A stretch of 64,000 nt of DNA from Gammaproteobacteria bacterium (lineage in GTDB: Bacteria > Pseudomonadota > Gammaproteobacteria > UBA6429 > Thiohalophilaceae), in assembly GCA_016125505.1 (NCBI GenBank), contig WGLP01000009.1, positions 62,001 through 126,000 on the forward strand, read 5' to 3'. Below the pieces are notes generated by a model that had not been told where the DNA came from, did not search any database, and saw only the letters and a program-made list of their open reading frames with translations. Positions within the stretch are counted from its first letter, which is position 1. Each line of letters begins with the position of its first letter. Below, piece by piece: positions 42,289 to 50,626 of this stretch. The position numbers were made by a program, and so were the translations under genes.

Positions 42289-44856
42289 CTAGAAGTCGTG
42301 GGTATAACCAAAATAGCCGTAATAATTTTTTTCCGTAAACGTCGTGGCGGGGGCATCGGTCTTCGCGTATTCATAACCAAATTCCAGTTCAAACTGCCAT
42401 GTCCGTGCCGGCCGGTCCTGAATGACAATTCGCGGACTGTAGATCATTCGTTTGGAACCATCTTCATTTTTGCGTAACTGAACAGACATACGCGGATTCA
42501 GACGCCAGTTTTTATTGAGATTGAACCGGCTGCTGAAGTTCGCCGTGGTTGTTTCTGAAGTTATATCCGTGGCATAGCGGAAACCCATGATGGTGATATC
42601 GTTACTGCTAATGAAATTATTCGCCACCAGATTCACATTATAGTAATACTGATTGCCGGTATCAGGCGTGGCATCGACACCACCTGACGCCGGCGTTCCG
42701 GTCAGGTGACTGACCGTCGCATCCCCGTTAATCTGGTAACGCGGACTTAGCTGCTTGTAAGCCGACACGGTCAATGACTTCATGACACCGGTGCGGTCCT
42801 TCGCCAACTGTTCTACTTCCGTCAACGTAAAGCTTTGGCGCAGTTGTTCCAGGGTCGTTGCCGTGGTTTGTCCGATCAGGGCATTATTGGTTGTCAACAA
42901 CGGACTATTGCGGTAGTCGGCCGTGACATTAAATCCACTATTGTCCTTCAGGCGCCAGTTGCCGATAAACGTGGTTTGATTGAGCTGCTTGTAGTGGATG
43001 TCATAATCCGCGATGAAAAACATCGTCTTGAAATTATCGACGTATTGGGTCTGGTTGCCAATTGCCGTACGATCCACCAACCCGCCATTGGTCTGATTGA
43101 TGTAATAAAATTTGGTATCCAGATTTTTAATGAGAGACTCGAACTTGACACTTGCCGCATAAAATTTTCGATTCGTGTTTATCGAGTCATTGAGCGTGAC
43201 GTTATCTACCGGAAATCCCGCCAGGAAACTCACTTTCTTGTTGTGGCCGATCCGCTTATTAACGATAACGCCATCGAATCGACCAAGTACGCCGTCAGAG
43301 TTATGTGTTTGCCGGCCGATCCGCATGGAGAGGTTATCATGCTTATCCGCCAAATCATAAAACAAGGTATAGATTGTACCGTCGCTGGCATTTACGCTGT
43401 TTTGAAAGTCATAACGGTGACTGGCCGCAAAATCCACACGCTGATCCCACTCAAGTCCGCGACGGCGTCCTGATAAAACCAGATTGGAGTTTAATGAATT
43501 GTCAGTTGTTACCGCAGAGGTGACGTCTGTTTCAGAGCGCTGATTCCGGTAATACTGCGAGAAACTCCCGAAAAAATCCCATGCCGGCGTCGGTCCGCCC
43601 TGTTGTTTTTCGGCGCTGGGCGCCTTTGCCAGTTTCTCAACCGGTTTGGACTTGGCCGTTAACAGTCCGGTCAGTCGTTGCTTGACCCGTTCCGAATCGG
43701 GACCGGTAGGATAAAGCTTGAGATATTTCTGGTATTCGGCCACTGCCTGCGCAGGCAGATTCGATCGTTCCCAGGCAAGCCCCAGTAATTCCTGTGCCTC
43801 CTGGTGGTATTTCGGATCCGGGTTTTGCAGGATATGCGTGAGATAACTGATGGCAGTGCGATAATTCTGGCTGATCATCGCCTGCTTGGCGACTTCCATC
43901 TGCTTGGATTGTTTGTCGGACGTTACCGTTGCCTCTGTAGCTGGTGTAGAAGCCGTGGCCTGTTCTTTCGTAGCGGGTGTCGTAGCCGGTTTTGCCAGCG
44001 ACGGCACGGTCGCTTTTACCGCAGGTTTTGTTGACGGCCCTGCGGCTGTTTTGTCCTTGCCGGGGAACTCGGCCGATTGCAGCCGATCGATGTTCTGCTT
44101 CAAGAACCAGTTTTCAGCGACCAGACGGCGATCGGTTCGGACCCTGTCAACCCAGGCATCCGGATAAAACGGCAACAATCGTTTGAGATTAGCCTTGGCT
44201 AATTTCAAAGAGTGAAAATATCCCAGGCGCAGCTGATAAAATGTTTTGCGCCCCTGTTGTGTCTCTATCTCATAGATATCGTATTTGCCGCGGAAGTTTT
44301 TCAGTATCGGCTGTTTATCCGGGTCGATCTGCCGCGACTCTGTCTGCAGGTTGAGGACATATATTGGCAGACCGGAATCGACATTCACCACCGGCACGCC
44401 TTGCTTCTGGTTTAGCGGAGACTTCTTAGCGGCGTGTAATAAGGTGATATAGATGCTGCGATGATCGCGGCTTGGTTCTATCTTATAGTCGAATTCATGG
44501 CTGAACTGAAGTGCCAGGATACCATTACCGCTTTCATCCTGCTCATACTGGATATCGCGCAGTGGATTACCCTCACGCGCGCCGACGCCTAGACTGTCCT
44601 CTATACTCGCCATGGCAGTGCCGGCTTGCGCAGTCAAGATCGGCCGCAGTTTAATATTCAACTGCTCACCCCTGCGTTCGGGAAAATGCGAGATGTAGTT
44701 CATGGGTTGTTCGAAGCGAATCTCCACGCGCAGATCATCGCCCTGCACCGAAATATCCTGGCTGGACAACAAGGTATTTTCCGCCTGCGCCGGGGATGCC
44801 GCAAAAAAGGCCAGCATACAGCACAATAGGGCGATAGATTTGCAGTATTGACCCAT
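42289..44856 (-). CDS. Outer-membrane SPOR/TPR/beta-barrel protein, putative conduit porin
   Basis: 855 residues. The order is: signal peptide (about 1-25); a beta-rich domain (about 30-140) with VEIRFEQPMNYISHFPERR; a SPOR-like domain (about 165-235, YIYELQTE-type strands and FYQLRLGYFHSLKLAKANL); a Lys/Thr/Pro/Ala-rich linker (about 260-300); TPR repeats (about 305-390); then from about 425 a 430-residue beta-barrel with alternating aromatic strands. It ends YFGYTHDF with Phe last. SPOR domains bind septal or denuded peptidoglycan; the barrel sits in the outer membrane. The four genes before it encode cytochromes and a related small protein, so it may be the pore component of a porin-cytochrome complex. 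It is 87 bases after the preceding gene. Confidence 0.7.
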   Translation of the reverse strand: MGQYCKSIALLCCMLAFFAASPAQAENTLLSSQDISVQGDDLRVEIRFEQPMNYISHFPERRGEQLNIKLRPILTAQAGTAMASIEDSLGVGAREGNPLRDIQYEQDESGNGILALQFSHEFDYKIEPSRDHRSIYITLLHAAKKSPLNQKQGVPVVNVDSGLPIYVLNLQTESRQIDPDKQPILKNFRGKYDIYEIETQQGRKTFYQLRLGYFHSLKLAKANLKRLLPFYPDAWVDRVRTDRRLVAENWFLKQNIDRLQSAEFPGKDKTAAGPSTKPAVKATVPSLAKPATTPATKEQATASTPATEATVTSDKQSKQMEVAKQAMISQNYRTAISYLTHILQNPDPKYHQEAQELLGLAWERSNLPAQAVAEYQKYLKLYPTGPDSERVKQRLTGLLTAKSKPVEKLAKAPSAEKQQGGPTPAWDFFGSFSQYYRNQRSETDVTSAVTTDNSLNSNLVLSGRRRGLEWDQRVDFAASHRYDFQNSVNASDGTIYTLFYDLADKHDNLSMRIGRQTHNSDGVLGRFDGVIVNKRIGHNKKVSFLAGFPVDNVTLNDSINTNRKFYAASVKFESLIKNLDTKFYYINQTNGGLVDRTAIGNQTQYVDNFKTMFFIADYDIHYKQLNQTTFIGNWRLKDNSGFNVTADYRNSPLLTTNNALIGQTTATTLEQLRQSFTLTEVEQLAKDRTGVMKSLTVSAYKQLSPRYQINGDATVSHLTGTPASGGVDATPDTGNQYYYNVNLVANNFISSNDITIMGFRYATDITSETTTANFSSRFNLNKNWRLNPRMSVQLRKNEDGSKRMIYSPRIVIQDRPARTWQFELEFGYEYAKTDAPATTFTEKNYYGYFGYTHDF

Positions 44857-44943
44857 CTACTTCACAGCTATCATGTCAACTTGATCAGGTAATTATTACG
44901 GTGACTGTAATATAAAATTGTCAGCCGATTAGCGAACTTGTTT

Positions 44944-45456
44944 TTATTTCTTTTCGCTGCCTGGCTGTCCCTGCCCCTCTTTCGGCTTTCCATTACATTC
45001 ACCGGCTGGCTGGGGCGCCAGCGAGGTAAACTCAATCAGGATACTTTTCATGTCATGCCCCTGCTTGATACTGATTCCCACATCTTGATTGGTTTCGAGA
45101 ACAATAAACCTGCCATTCGCTTCAGTACCATCGTAATAGAGATCCTTAATAACCGTCGATAAGCCGGTGGGTATCCGGATATGTTCGCGAACGGATGTAT
45201 TGTAATCCGCAAGGCCGGTTATCGGCTGTATGGAAATCAGAAAACTGTCCTTCCTGGAATGCGGGAAATACCAAAGGTAGTTGACCGGCATGATGAAACG
45301 TATCTCGAGACGCATTGTATTGGCATCACTGGCATTCACCGCTTCATCGACAATTTGTTTGCCGACCGAGTCAGCCCAAAGCAGGAAAGGCACAAACAAC
45401 ATGATCAGGCACGATAACCCGCTAAACCGTTTAACCCATTGTTGATTCGCAGCCAC
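44944..45456 (-). CDS. Small secreted protein related to the N-terminal domain of the SPOR/barrel protein
   Basis: 170 residues from GTG 45456 (the frame is open from 45567, but that start would lie inside the preceding gene). A signal peptide follows (GLSCLIMLFVPFLLWA). The mature part reads MRLEIRFIMPVNYLWYFPHSR and, further on, DLYYDGTEANGRFIVLETN. It aligns by eye with the VEIRFEQPMNYISHFPERR and DIQYEQDESGNGILALQFS stretches of the barrel protein downstream, so the two are paralogous domains, perhaps AMIN-like. The tail is Gln/Pro/Gly/Lys-rich. It lies seven bases after the 9-heme cytochrome gene and may tether or assemble the cytochromes with the pore. Confidence 0.6.
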   Translation of the reverse strand: MAANQQWVKRFSGLSCLIMLFVPFLLWADSVGKQIVDEAVNASDANTMRLEIRFIMPVNYLWYFPHSRKDSFLISIQPITGLADYNTSVREHIRIPTGLSTVIKDLYYDGTEANGRFIVLETNQDVGISIKQGHDMKSILIEFTSLAPQPAGECNGKPKEGQGQPGSEKK

Positions 45457-45463
45457 TTTCAAT

Positions 45464-46237
45464 CTAACCCCCTGTCGCCGGCTTCCAGGCAGTCGTGCTG
45501 TGGCAATTATTGCAGTTATTGTCACTCGGAATGTGATCGCTCGGCTTACCTGTCGCAATGGTGCCATTGTGGCAGGAGTAACAGGTACCTATGGCGTCAC
45601 TGTGATCGAATGTTGCCGGCAACCATGAGATAGTGGAATGATGGCAGTCTTCACAGGTATTGGTCGTAAGCAGGTGACTGGTCGATTTACCCGTCGCGGT
45701 CGTTCCGTTATGGCAGCTGTAGCAACTGCCTGTAATACCGATATGCTTGAATCGCGCCGGTGCCCACGCAATCGTCAGGTGGCAATCCTCACAGGTATCG
45801 TTGCTCTGAATATGTGTGGGTGTCTTGCCTGTGGCCTTTACGCCGTTATGACAGGACTGGCAGGTACCGATAACAGAAGAGTGGTCCATCCGGGCATTCG
45901 TCCAGCTGAACTCCGTGTGGCAATCATCACACGTGTCACTGCTCTGGACATGGCTCGGGCTTTTCTTGGTCGTGGCAATGGTGCCGGACTGGCCGTGGCA
46001 ACCTGAACAGCGGGTTGGCGTACCTCTGAAAATCCCGTAGGCATGGCATGTCTCGCAACTCACGCGGGTATGTGCACCGTTCAGCAGGAACCCGGTAGTA
46101 TCGTGATCGAATTTTGTCGCTGCCTGCACCGACTGCTGGCTCAGACCCAAACCAGCGAGACAAATCAATACAATGAGCAGGTATGAATCAAGCAACCTGA
46201 ATCCGGCGTTTTCGTTAAATGATTTATTCGTATTCAT
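45464..46237 (-). CDS. Nine-heme c-type cytochrome
   Basis: 257 residues. An extended signal peptide ends at SVQA (about 39). Nine CXXCH motifs follow: CETCH, CSGCH, CDDCH, CQSCH, CEDCH, CYSCH, CEDCH, CYSCH and CNNCH. In between, short segments such as FKHIGITGSCYSCHNG and FDHSDAIGTCYSCHNG repeat. The other His residues (HVQSS, HIQSN, HIPSD, FDHS) could be distal ligands for bis-His hemes. It starts with FDHDTTGFLLNGAH, the same unit as in the 21-heme protein upstream, so the two are related. Likely a periplasmic or extracellular electron carrier matured by the Ccm system. It is 24 bases after the previous gene. Confidence 0.9.
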   Translation of the reverse strand: MNTNKSFNENAGFRLLDSYLLIVLICLAGLGLSQQSVQAATKFDHDTTGFLLNGAHTRVSCETCHAYGIFRGTPTRCSGCHGQSGTIATTKKSPSHVQSSDTCDDCHTEFSWTNARMDHSSVIGTCQSCHNGVKATGKTPTHIQSNDTCEDCHLTIAWAPARFKHIGITGSCYSCHNGTTATGKSTSHLLTTNTCEDCHHSTISWLPATFDHSDAIGTCYSCHNGTIATGKPSDHIPSDNNCNNCHSTTAWKPATGG

Positions 46238-46261
46238 GTTTCGCTCTATGCGTTGGTGTAG

Positions 46262-47851
46262 TTAGAAACGATTCATCTGAATATCTTTAAACGACGTTGT
46301 GTCATGACAACGATCGCAGCGTGACCCAAATTGGCCATTGTGCACATCATCGACCCGGTGACAGTTAATGCATGTTCTTGGTGTCGATTCGATCACCTTG
46401 ACGGCTTCGCTATGACAGCTGTAACAGTGGACACCTTTATGTTTGCCGTCCAGTTTGAATTGCGACTGGGTATTGTGGTCGAAGCGCCAGATCTTCCAGC
46501 CATTTGGCGTATGACAGCGATCGCAGTTCAGACCCAGCTTGCCATGGTGGGTATCGTCCGGCTTATGGCAGGAATCACATTCGATTGAGGCATCCTTGTA
46601 CGAAGACGACAAATGGCATTCTTCACAGGGTACAACCGCGTGTAGGCCGATAAGCGGGAATTTAGTTATATCATGGTCAAAACGAACCTTCTGGCGCCAA
46701 CCGAAGGGGCTATGGCAACTATCACATTTATTACCCTGCTGGCCTTTATGCACATCATCCAGTTTATGGCAGCTTACACAGTCCATTTTCAGTTTTTCTG
46801 TGTAAATGTTCTGCTTATGGCATGAGGTACATTCCACCTTGGTATGTTTGCCTTGGAGTTTGAACTTGGTCTCGCGATCATGATCGAAGCGGATTCGATT
46901 CCAGGCCTGTTCGGAATGACAGTCCTGACATTTTTTCCCGAAGCGTCCGGCGTGTTTGTCTTCGTGTTGATGGCATGAATAACAGTCAGACTTGATCTTT
47001 ACTTTATACGGGTCCTCCTTGTGGCACGCATCACAAGTCACCTTGATGTGACGGCCACGTAGCGGGAAATCCGTATCCTTGTCGTGATCGAATTTGAGCT
47101 TCTTCCAGTCATAAGCGTTATGACATTTTTTGCAATTCGTGCCGTTACTGCCCTGATGCACATCATCCAGTTGATGACACGCAAAACAGGTCTCCGGCGT
47201 TTTCACATAACGCTCACTGACGTGACAACTGGTGCAATCGGTCTTTTTGTGCGCACCTACCAGCGGGAAGTTGGTTTTATCATGATCGTAGCGGATCTCC
47301 CGCCAGTGATTCTCATTGTGGCAACTCTCGCATTTGAAATAGACCTTGCCCATGGTTTCCTTTTTATGCGGGCTGGCATCGGCATGGCAACGATAACAGG
47401 CTTGCGGTGCCTCCGAATATTTTTTGCCGGGTTTATGGCAGTCATTACAACCTGTCTTGGTGTGCTGCCCGTGTAAAGGAAAATCCGTGAAGGCGTGATC
47501 GAAGGTCAGCTTGTCCAATTTGATTATGTCAGCATTCCTCCCCTTATGCTCCGTATGACAGCTTTTACATTCCTGCTGTCGTATCTGGGGTTTCTTACCG
47601 TGATACCCGCTACGGTTATCAATATCCTTTTTGATCTCTTTGTGGCAATCCAGACAAAGCGCCGATTGGCGCTTTCTGTCGAAACGGTCATGGCATTTGG
47701 AACATTCATGTTCGACCTTGACGTGTCCCTTGACTACCTCGCCGGGACTGATTAGTGATTCAATGGAGGCGGCGCGGCTATTAGCAGACAAGTACACAGT
47801 GGTGAGCACAAGCGTAACGAGGAGTGTTTTTATTATTCTTGAACAAGTCAC
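46262..47851 (-). CDS. 21-heme c-type cytochrome with modular repeats
   Basis: About 529 residues from GTG 47851; the frame continues to 47944, but that part overlaps the preceding gene's end and holds no signal peptide. From this GTG, a signal peptide (IIKTLLVTLVLTTVYLSANSRA) follows. I count 21 CXXCH motifs. After a three-heme start, six modules of about 75 residues each repeat FDHDxxTxFxLxGxH, CxxCH, CxxCH, DDVHxGxxGxxCxxCH, each with three hemes. Conserved His in FDHD and in GxH may be distal ligands. The layout is a heme wire. It lies eleven bases downstream of the cytochrome-b-like gene. Confidence 0.9.
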   Translation of the reverse strand: MTCSRIIKTLLVTLVLTTVYLSANSRAASIESLISPGEVVKGHVKVEHECSKCHDRFDRKRQSALCLDCHKEIKKDIDNRSGYHGKKPQIRQQECKSCHTEHKGRNADIIKLDKLTFDHAFTDFPLHGQHTKTGCNDCHKPGKKYSEAPQACYRCHADASPHKKETMGKVYFKCESCHNENHWREIRYDHDKTNFPLVGAHKKTDCTSCHVSERYVKTPETCFACHQLDDVHQGSNGTNCKKCHNAYDWKKLKFDHDKDTDFPLRGRHIKVTCDACHKEDPYKVKIKSDCYSCHQHEDKHAGRFGKKCQDCHSEQAWNRIRFDHDRETKFKLQGKHTKVECTSCHKQNIYTEKLKMDCVSCHKLDDVHKGQQGNKCDSCHSPFGWRQKVRFDHDITKFPLIGLHAVVPCEECHLSSSYKDASIECDSCHKPDDTHHGKLGLNCDRCHTPNGWKIWRFDHNTQSQFKLDGKHKGVHCYSCHSEAVKVIESTPRTCINCHRVDDVHNGQFGSRCDRCHDTTSFKDIQMNRF

Positions 47852-47862
47852 CAGAAACTCGC

Positions 47863-48768
47863 TTAGTACGCATGAACTGCAATCACATGAACGATCCCGG
47901 CAATCACCATCATAATAAACAGCGGAAAGTGCATTACGTGCCAAATCGAGAATAATCGCGCATACAACGATAATTGGCCAGTTTTACGCACACACAAAAA
48001 ATATTCACGTAATAAATACAGCGTCTCGCCTATAGAATCGTGCAACATTTTCCTGTTCCATTTGTTCTTTTTTGCAAGGATGCGCAATTCCTGTTTCAAG
48101 GCATGTTTGAGCCGTGACAATTGCCAGCGTGCCCGCAGGTAAATGGCAGGTAATAATAACAGATGAACCAGGAATACCCGCTTCCTCAGCATCAGGCGTT
48201 CGTATTGCTTCATATGCTCGATGATGCGCGGTGAGAGTTTGTTGTGTTCGTTCAGGTTATTGCGGGTAATTCTCAAATCCTTACGCAACTCCTCCAACGT
48301 TGCCCTGTGACCATACAAACCAAAGTGAATCCGCGTATAAAAAAAGCGTCCCACCAGACCGCTGGATGCCACGAGCAGCATACACATCAGCGCGACATTG
48401 CTGTTGGTGGAACCTAAATGGAAGTTGGAATGGAAGAGGATCAGGACCGGCCCGATAACGCCAAACACCATATGGGTGCGAAACCAGTATTTAATCGGCC
48501 CCCAGCTGTGCATGAAACGTAATTTTTTGCGCAGGGGATAAAACAGCAGCAATGTCATCATGCTGCCGCCGATAATCCCCAGGATGTAACCCCAACCATC
48601 GGCCGCGCTCAAATAGCTGTCGGCACGATTTTCCCAGCCAAACACCAGTGCAGCAATGACACCAAAAGTGAACAAGATGGTGCCAAGACGCCGCGGCGAA
48701 AATCGCGGCAGTGACTCGTCCTGAAACTGGCCTTTGGGGAGACGAAATTGAGCATTTGTCGTGTCCAT
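47863..48768 (-). CDS. Cytochrome b-like integral membrane protein
   Basis: 301 residues from ATG 48768, preceded by GAGGGGGG. There are five to six membrane helices (about 24-45, 60-80, 98-118, 125-145, about 195-212 and 268-290). His pairs on helices suit b-type heme: RTHMVFG with LFHSNFHLG, and IWHVMHFPLF with VHVIAVHAY. A basic cytoplasmic segment (about 150-190 and 215-250) lies between helices. Similarity to cytochrome b561/NarI-like quinol-oxidising subunits is by pattern only. It is the first gene of the cytochrome operon and would feed electrons between the quinone pool and the multiheme proteins. Confidence 0.75.
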   Translation of the reverse strand: MDTTNAQFRLPKGQFQDESLPRFSPRRLGTILFTFGVIAALVFGWENRADSYLSAADGWGYILGIIGGSMMTLLLFYPLRKKLRFMHSWGPIKYWFRTHMVFGVIGPVLILFHSNFHLGSTNSNVALMCMLLVASSGLVGRFFYTRIHFGLYGHRATLEELRKDLRITRNNLNEHNKLSPRIIEHMKQYERLMLRKRVFLVHLLLLPAIYLRARWQLSRLKHALKQELRILAKKNKWNRKMLHDSIGETLYLLREYFLCVRKTGQLSLYARLFSIWHVMHFPLFIMMVIAGIVHVIAVHAY

Positions 48769-48919
48769 GAACCCCCCTCTAAATGCTCGCGGAATGGCCA
48801 CCCACGACCGTCATAGTGGCCAATAAACAATCAAACTAACAGGTATTAAATAATAGAGATTTGTCCTAGCAAGCAGTGTGAGTATAGTCTCAAATCATTG
48901 AAAATAAACCACGCAAAGC

Positions 48920-48945
48920 CCCCCTGGAAGCTGACTTCCAGGGGG
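48920..48945. terminator. Perfect 11-bp hairpin terminator
   Basis: CCCCCTGGAAG, CTGA loop, CTTCCAGGGGG, an exact stem. It lies 14 bases after the DUF4382 gene's stop and before the cytochrome operon promoter region. T-runs are short on both sides (TTAATTT on the plus strand, CTTTG on the minus strand), so termination may be incomplete. Confidence 0.65.
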
Positions 48946-48958
48946 TTAATTTCCACAT

Positions 48959-50467
48959 TTAAGGTATTGTTTTATACTGGATAAGGGTCTGGGCAGTAAA
49001 GTCATCCGTGCCCGTATTGGTGAAGGGGGTGGGGAACCCCCGTGCGGCCACATCGTCGCTGGCGGCGATCCCGCTCAAATCCAGGCTACCCACATTTATG
49101 TCATAACTGGATGCGCTGGCCTGAGTGTTAGTGAAATCATAAATGGCCGGATTGCGTCCGTTAATCGCGGTCAGATTCATGACCAGATAATCGCCCGCCA
49201 TCGCCGGGAGGGTCGTGACATGACCACGTACCTGCGACAACTCCATGCGTACATAGCCATTGGCCGCGGAGAATTGCAGGTGACTCGTATCGCTATTGGT
49301 CACCGTACCAAAGGCCGTAATCCGTTGCCCCACGGAGATCTCGTCGATGGTATGGGTGCCGGCCGCCAACTCCTTGGTCACCGTGGTGCTGTTATCCAAG
49401 GTTAGCGTTACATTGTCGTTGAATACCGCCGTACCGTCATTGCGGATCAAGGTCGCACCGCGCAGCGTTACAACATCACCACTACGGGCAATCACACTGC
49501 CCTTGACTGCGTCCATGGTACCGCCCGGGACGGAGGTACCGGCATGTACTTCATCCGCCTCAAACCGCAGGGGATTGAGTAACAGTTTCCCGATAGCGAC
49601 AACCGCGGTGTACTGAGATTCGTTGGCCAGCACCGAGAGGCCAGCACTCCCTGTGTAAGTGATACCGTCGATCTCAAACACCGTCGTACTGCTGGTATAC
49701 ACATGGAACTCACCGTACACATCCGCCGCATTCAACATGCGACGGAAATACGGACGGATATACAAATCATAGGTACCGGCGGCAACATCGACGGATTTAA
49801 GCGGACCGCGCAGACGGTGTTGTTTGGGCGACTGCTTGTCCACCGTCGCAATCAACACCGGCTCGACGGTAATCGCGGCCGAGTAACCATTGGTGCTGTC
49901 GCCCGTGATATTCACCTGATTGGACTGTTCCAGATTGAAATCGAACATGATGTAGCGTGGCAGGCCGATCGCGACAGGCACGTTCTTATCCAGCTGCACC
50001 TGCATCTGCATGGTGGTAACCGGATTGCCTTGGGTGTCCTTGATATCGCTAACTTTCAGGGCATTGCCATCGGGATCCTCAACTTCGATATCCGCGTTTG
50101 AATAGTCGAGGGTCACAATCGCTTGCTTATAGGTACCGAGCGGTACCGTCGCGGCCGTCAGAAACTCCGTCATGTCGGTGTACTGGGCAAAATCCACACG
50201 GGTCTTCAGCGGCAGCGTTTCCACCACTGTGCCATTGGCATGGACCAGCTTGATGGACAAGACATCGACGGTATACGTCAGGAAGTCACCCGGGGCATCG
50301 GTCAGTCCCACCACCGCCGTACCCGTGGTTGTCGTCTGGCTATCGGTGCTGCTGCCACCGCCGCAGCCTGCCAGGGACGCAATCAGAAGCAGGCCGACCA
50401 GTCCTGCCAGCCAGCCGGCAAGGCCTCGTTTCCGGGCTGGTTCTCCCGGATAAGGAAATTTAATCAT
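48959..50467 (-). CDS. DUF4382-domain lipoprotein
   Basis: 502 residues. The lipoprotein signal has a lipobox (LLLIASLAGC, Cys at about 35) followed by GGGSSTDSQTTTT. The DUF4382 domain covers about 50-195 (GLTDAPGDFLTYTVDVLSIK, then YKQAIVTLDYSNADI), a beta-sandwich found in periplasmic lipoproteins. The C-terminal half (about 200-500) has repeated short beta strands resembling DUF5666-type units (ITAFGTVTNSDTSHLQF). The function is unknown. The upstream neighbour hemN is divergent. The extended start MIKFPYPGEPARKRG is acceptable but not decided by a ribosome-binding site. Confidence 0.75.
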   Translation of the reverse strand: MIKFPYPGEPARKRGLAGWLAGLVGLLLIASLAGCGGGSSTDSQTTTTGTAVVGLTDAPGDFLTYTVDVLSIKLVHANGTVVETLPLKTRVDFAQYTDMTEFLTAATVPLGTYKQAIVTLDYSNADIEVEDPDGNALKVSDIKDTQGNPVTTMQMQVQLDKNVPVAIGLPRYIMFDFNLEQSNQVNITGDSTNGYSAAITVEPVLIATVDKQSPKQHRLRGPLKSVDVAAGTYDLYIRPYFRRMLNAADVYGEFHVYTSSTTVFEIDGITYTGSAGLSVLANESQYTAVVAIGKLLLNPLRFEADEVHAGTSVPGGTMDAVKGSVIARSGDVVTLRGATLIRNDGTAVFNDNVTLTLDNSTTVTKELAAGTHTIDEISVGQRITAFGTVTNSDTSHLQFSAANGYVRMELSQVRGHVTTLPAMAGDYLVMNLTAINGRNPAIYDFTNTQASASSYDINVGSLDLSGIAASDDVAARGFPTPFTNTGTDDFTAQTLIQYKTIP

Positions 50468-50544
50468 GTTCGCCTCCAGTCACAAATTGAAATTATTCCG
50501 GCATGACGCCGCTTATGAGGGATAACGCGGAATTGACCGGGTCG

Positions 50545-50558
50545 TTGACAGGGATCAG
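50545..50558. promoter_or_regulatory. FNR/Anr-like box upstream of hemN
   Basis: TTGAC-AGGG-ATCAG matches the TTGAT-N4-ATCAA consensus at 8 of 10 positions. It is about 70-80 bases before the hemN start, which fits oxygen-limited activation. The DUF4382 gene starts 78 bases away on the other strand and could share it. Confidence 0.5.
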
Positions 50559-50626
50559 GAAATTTTCCCGATCAGCCCGGAGGGTTCGGGTAAAATACAG
50601 ACTTCATTTGCAGATTTATGTGACCC

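Noticed and set aside
46262-47851. Direct-repeat array (CRISPR or satellite)
   Set aside because: The periodic nucleotide similarity comes from repeated heme modules in an open reading frame. There are no short identical repeats with unique spacers.
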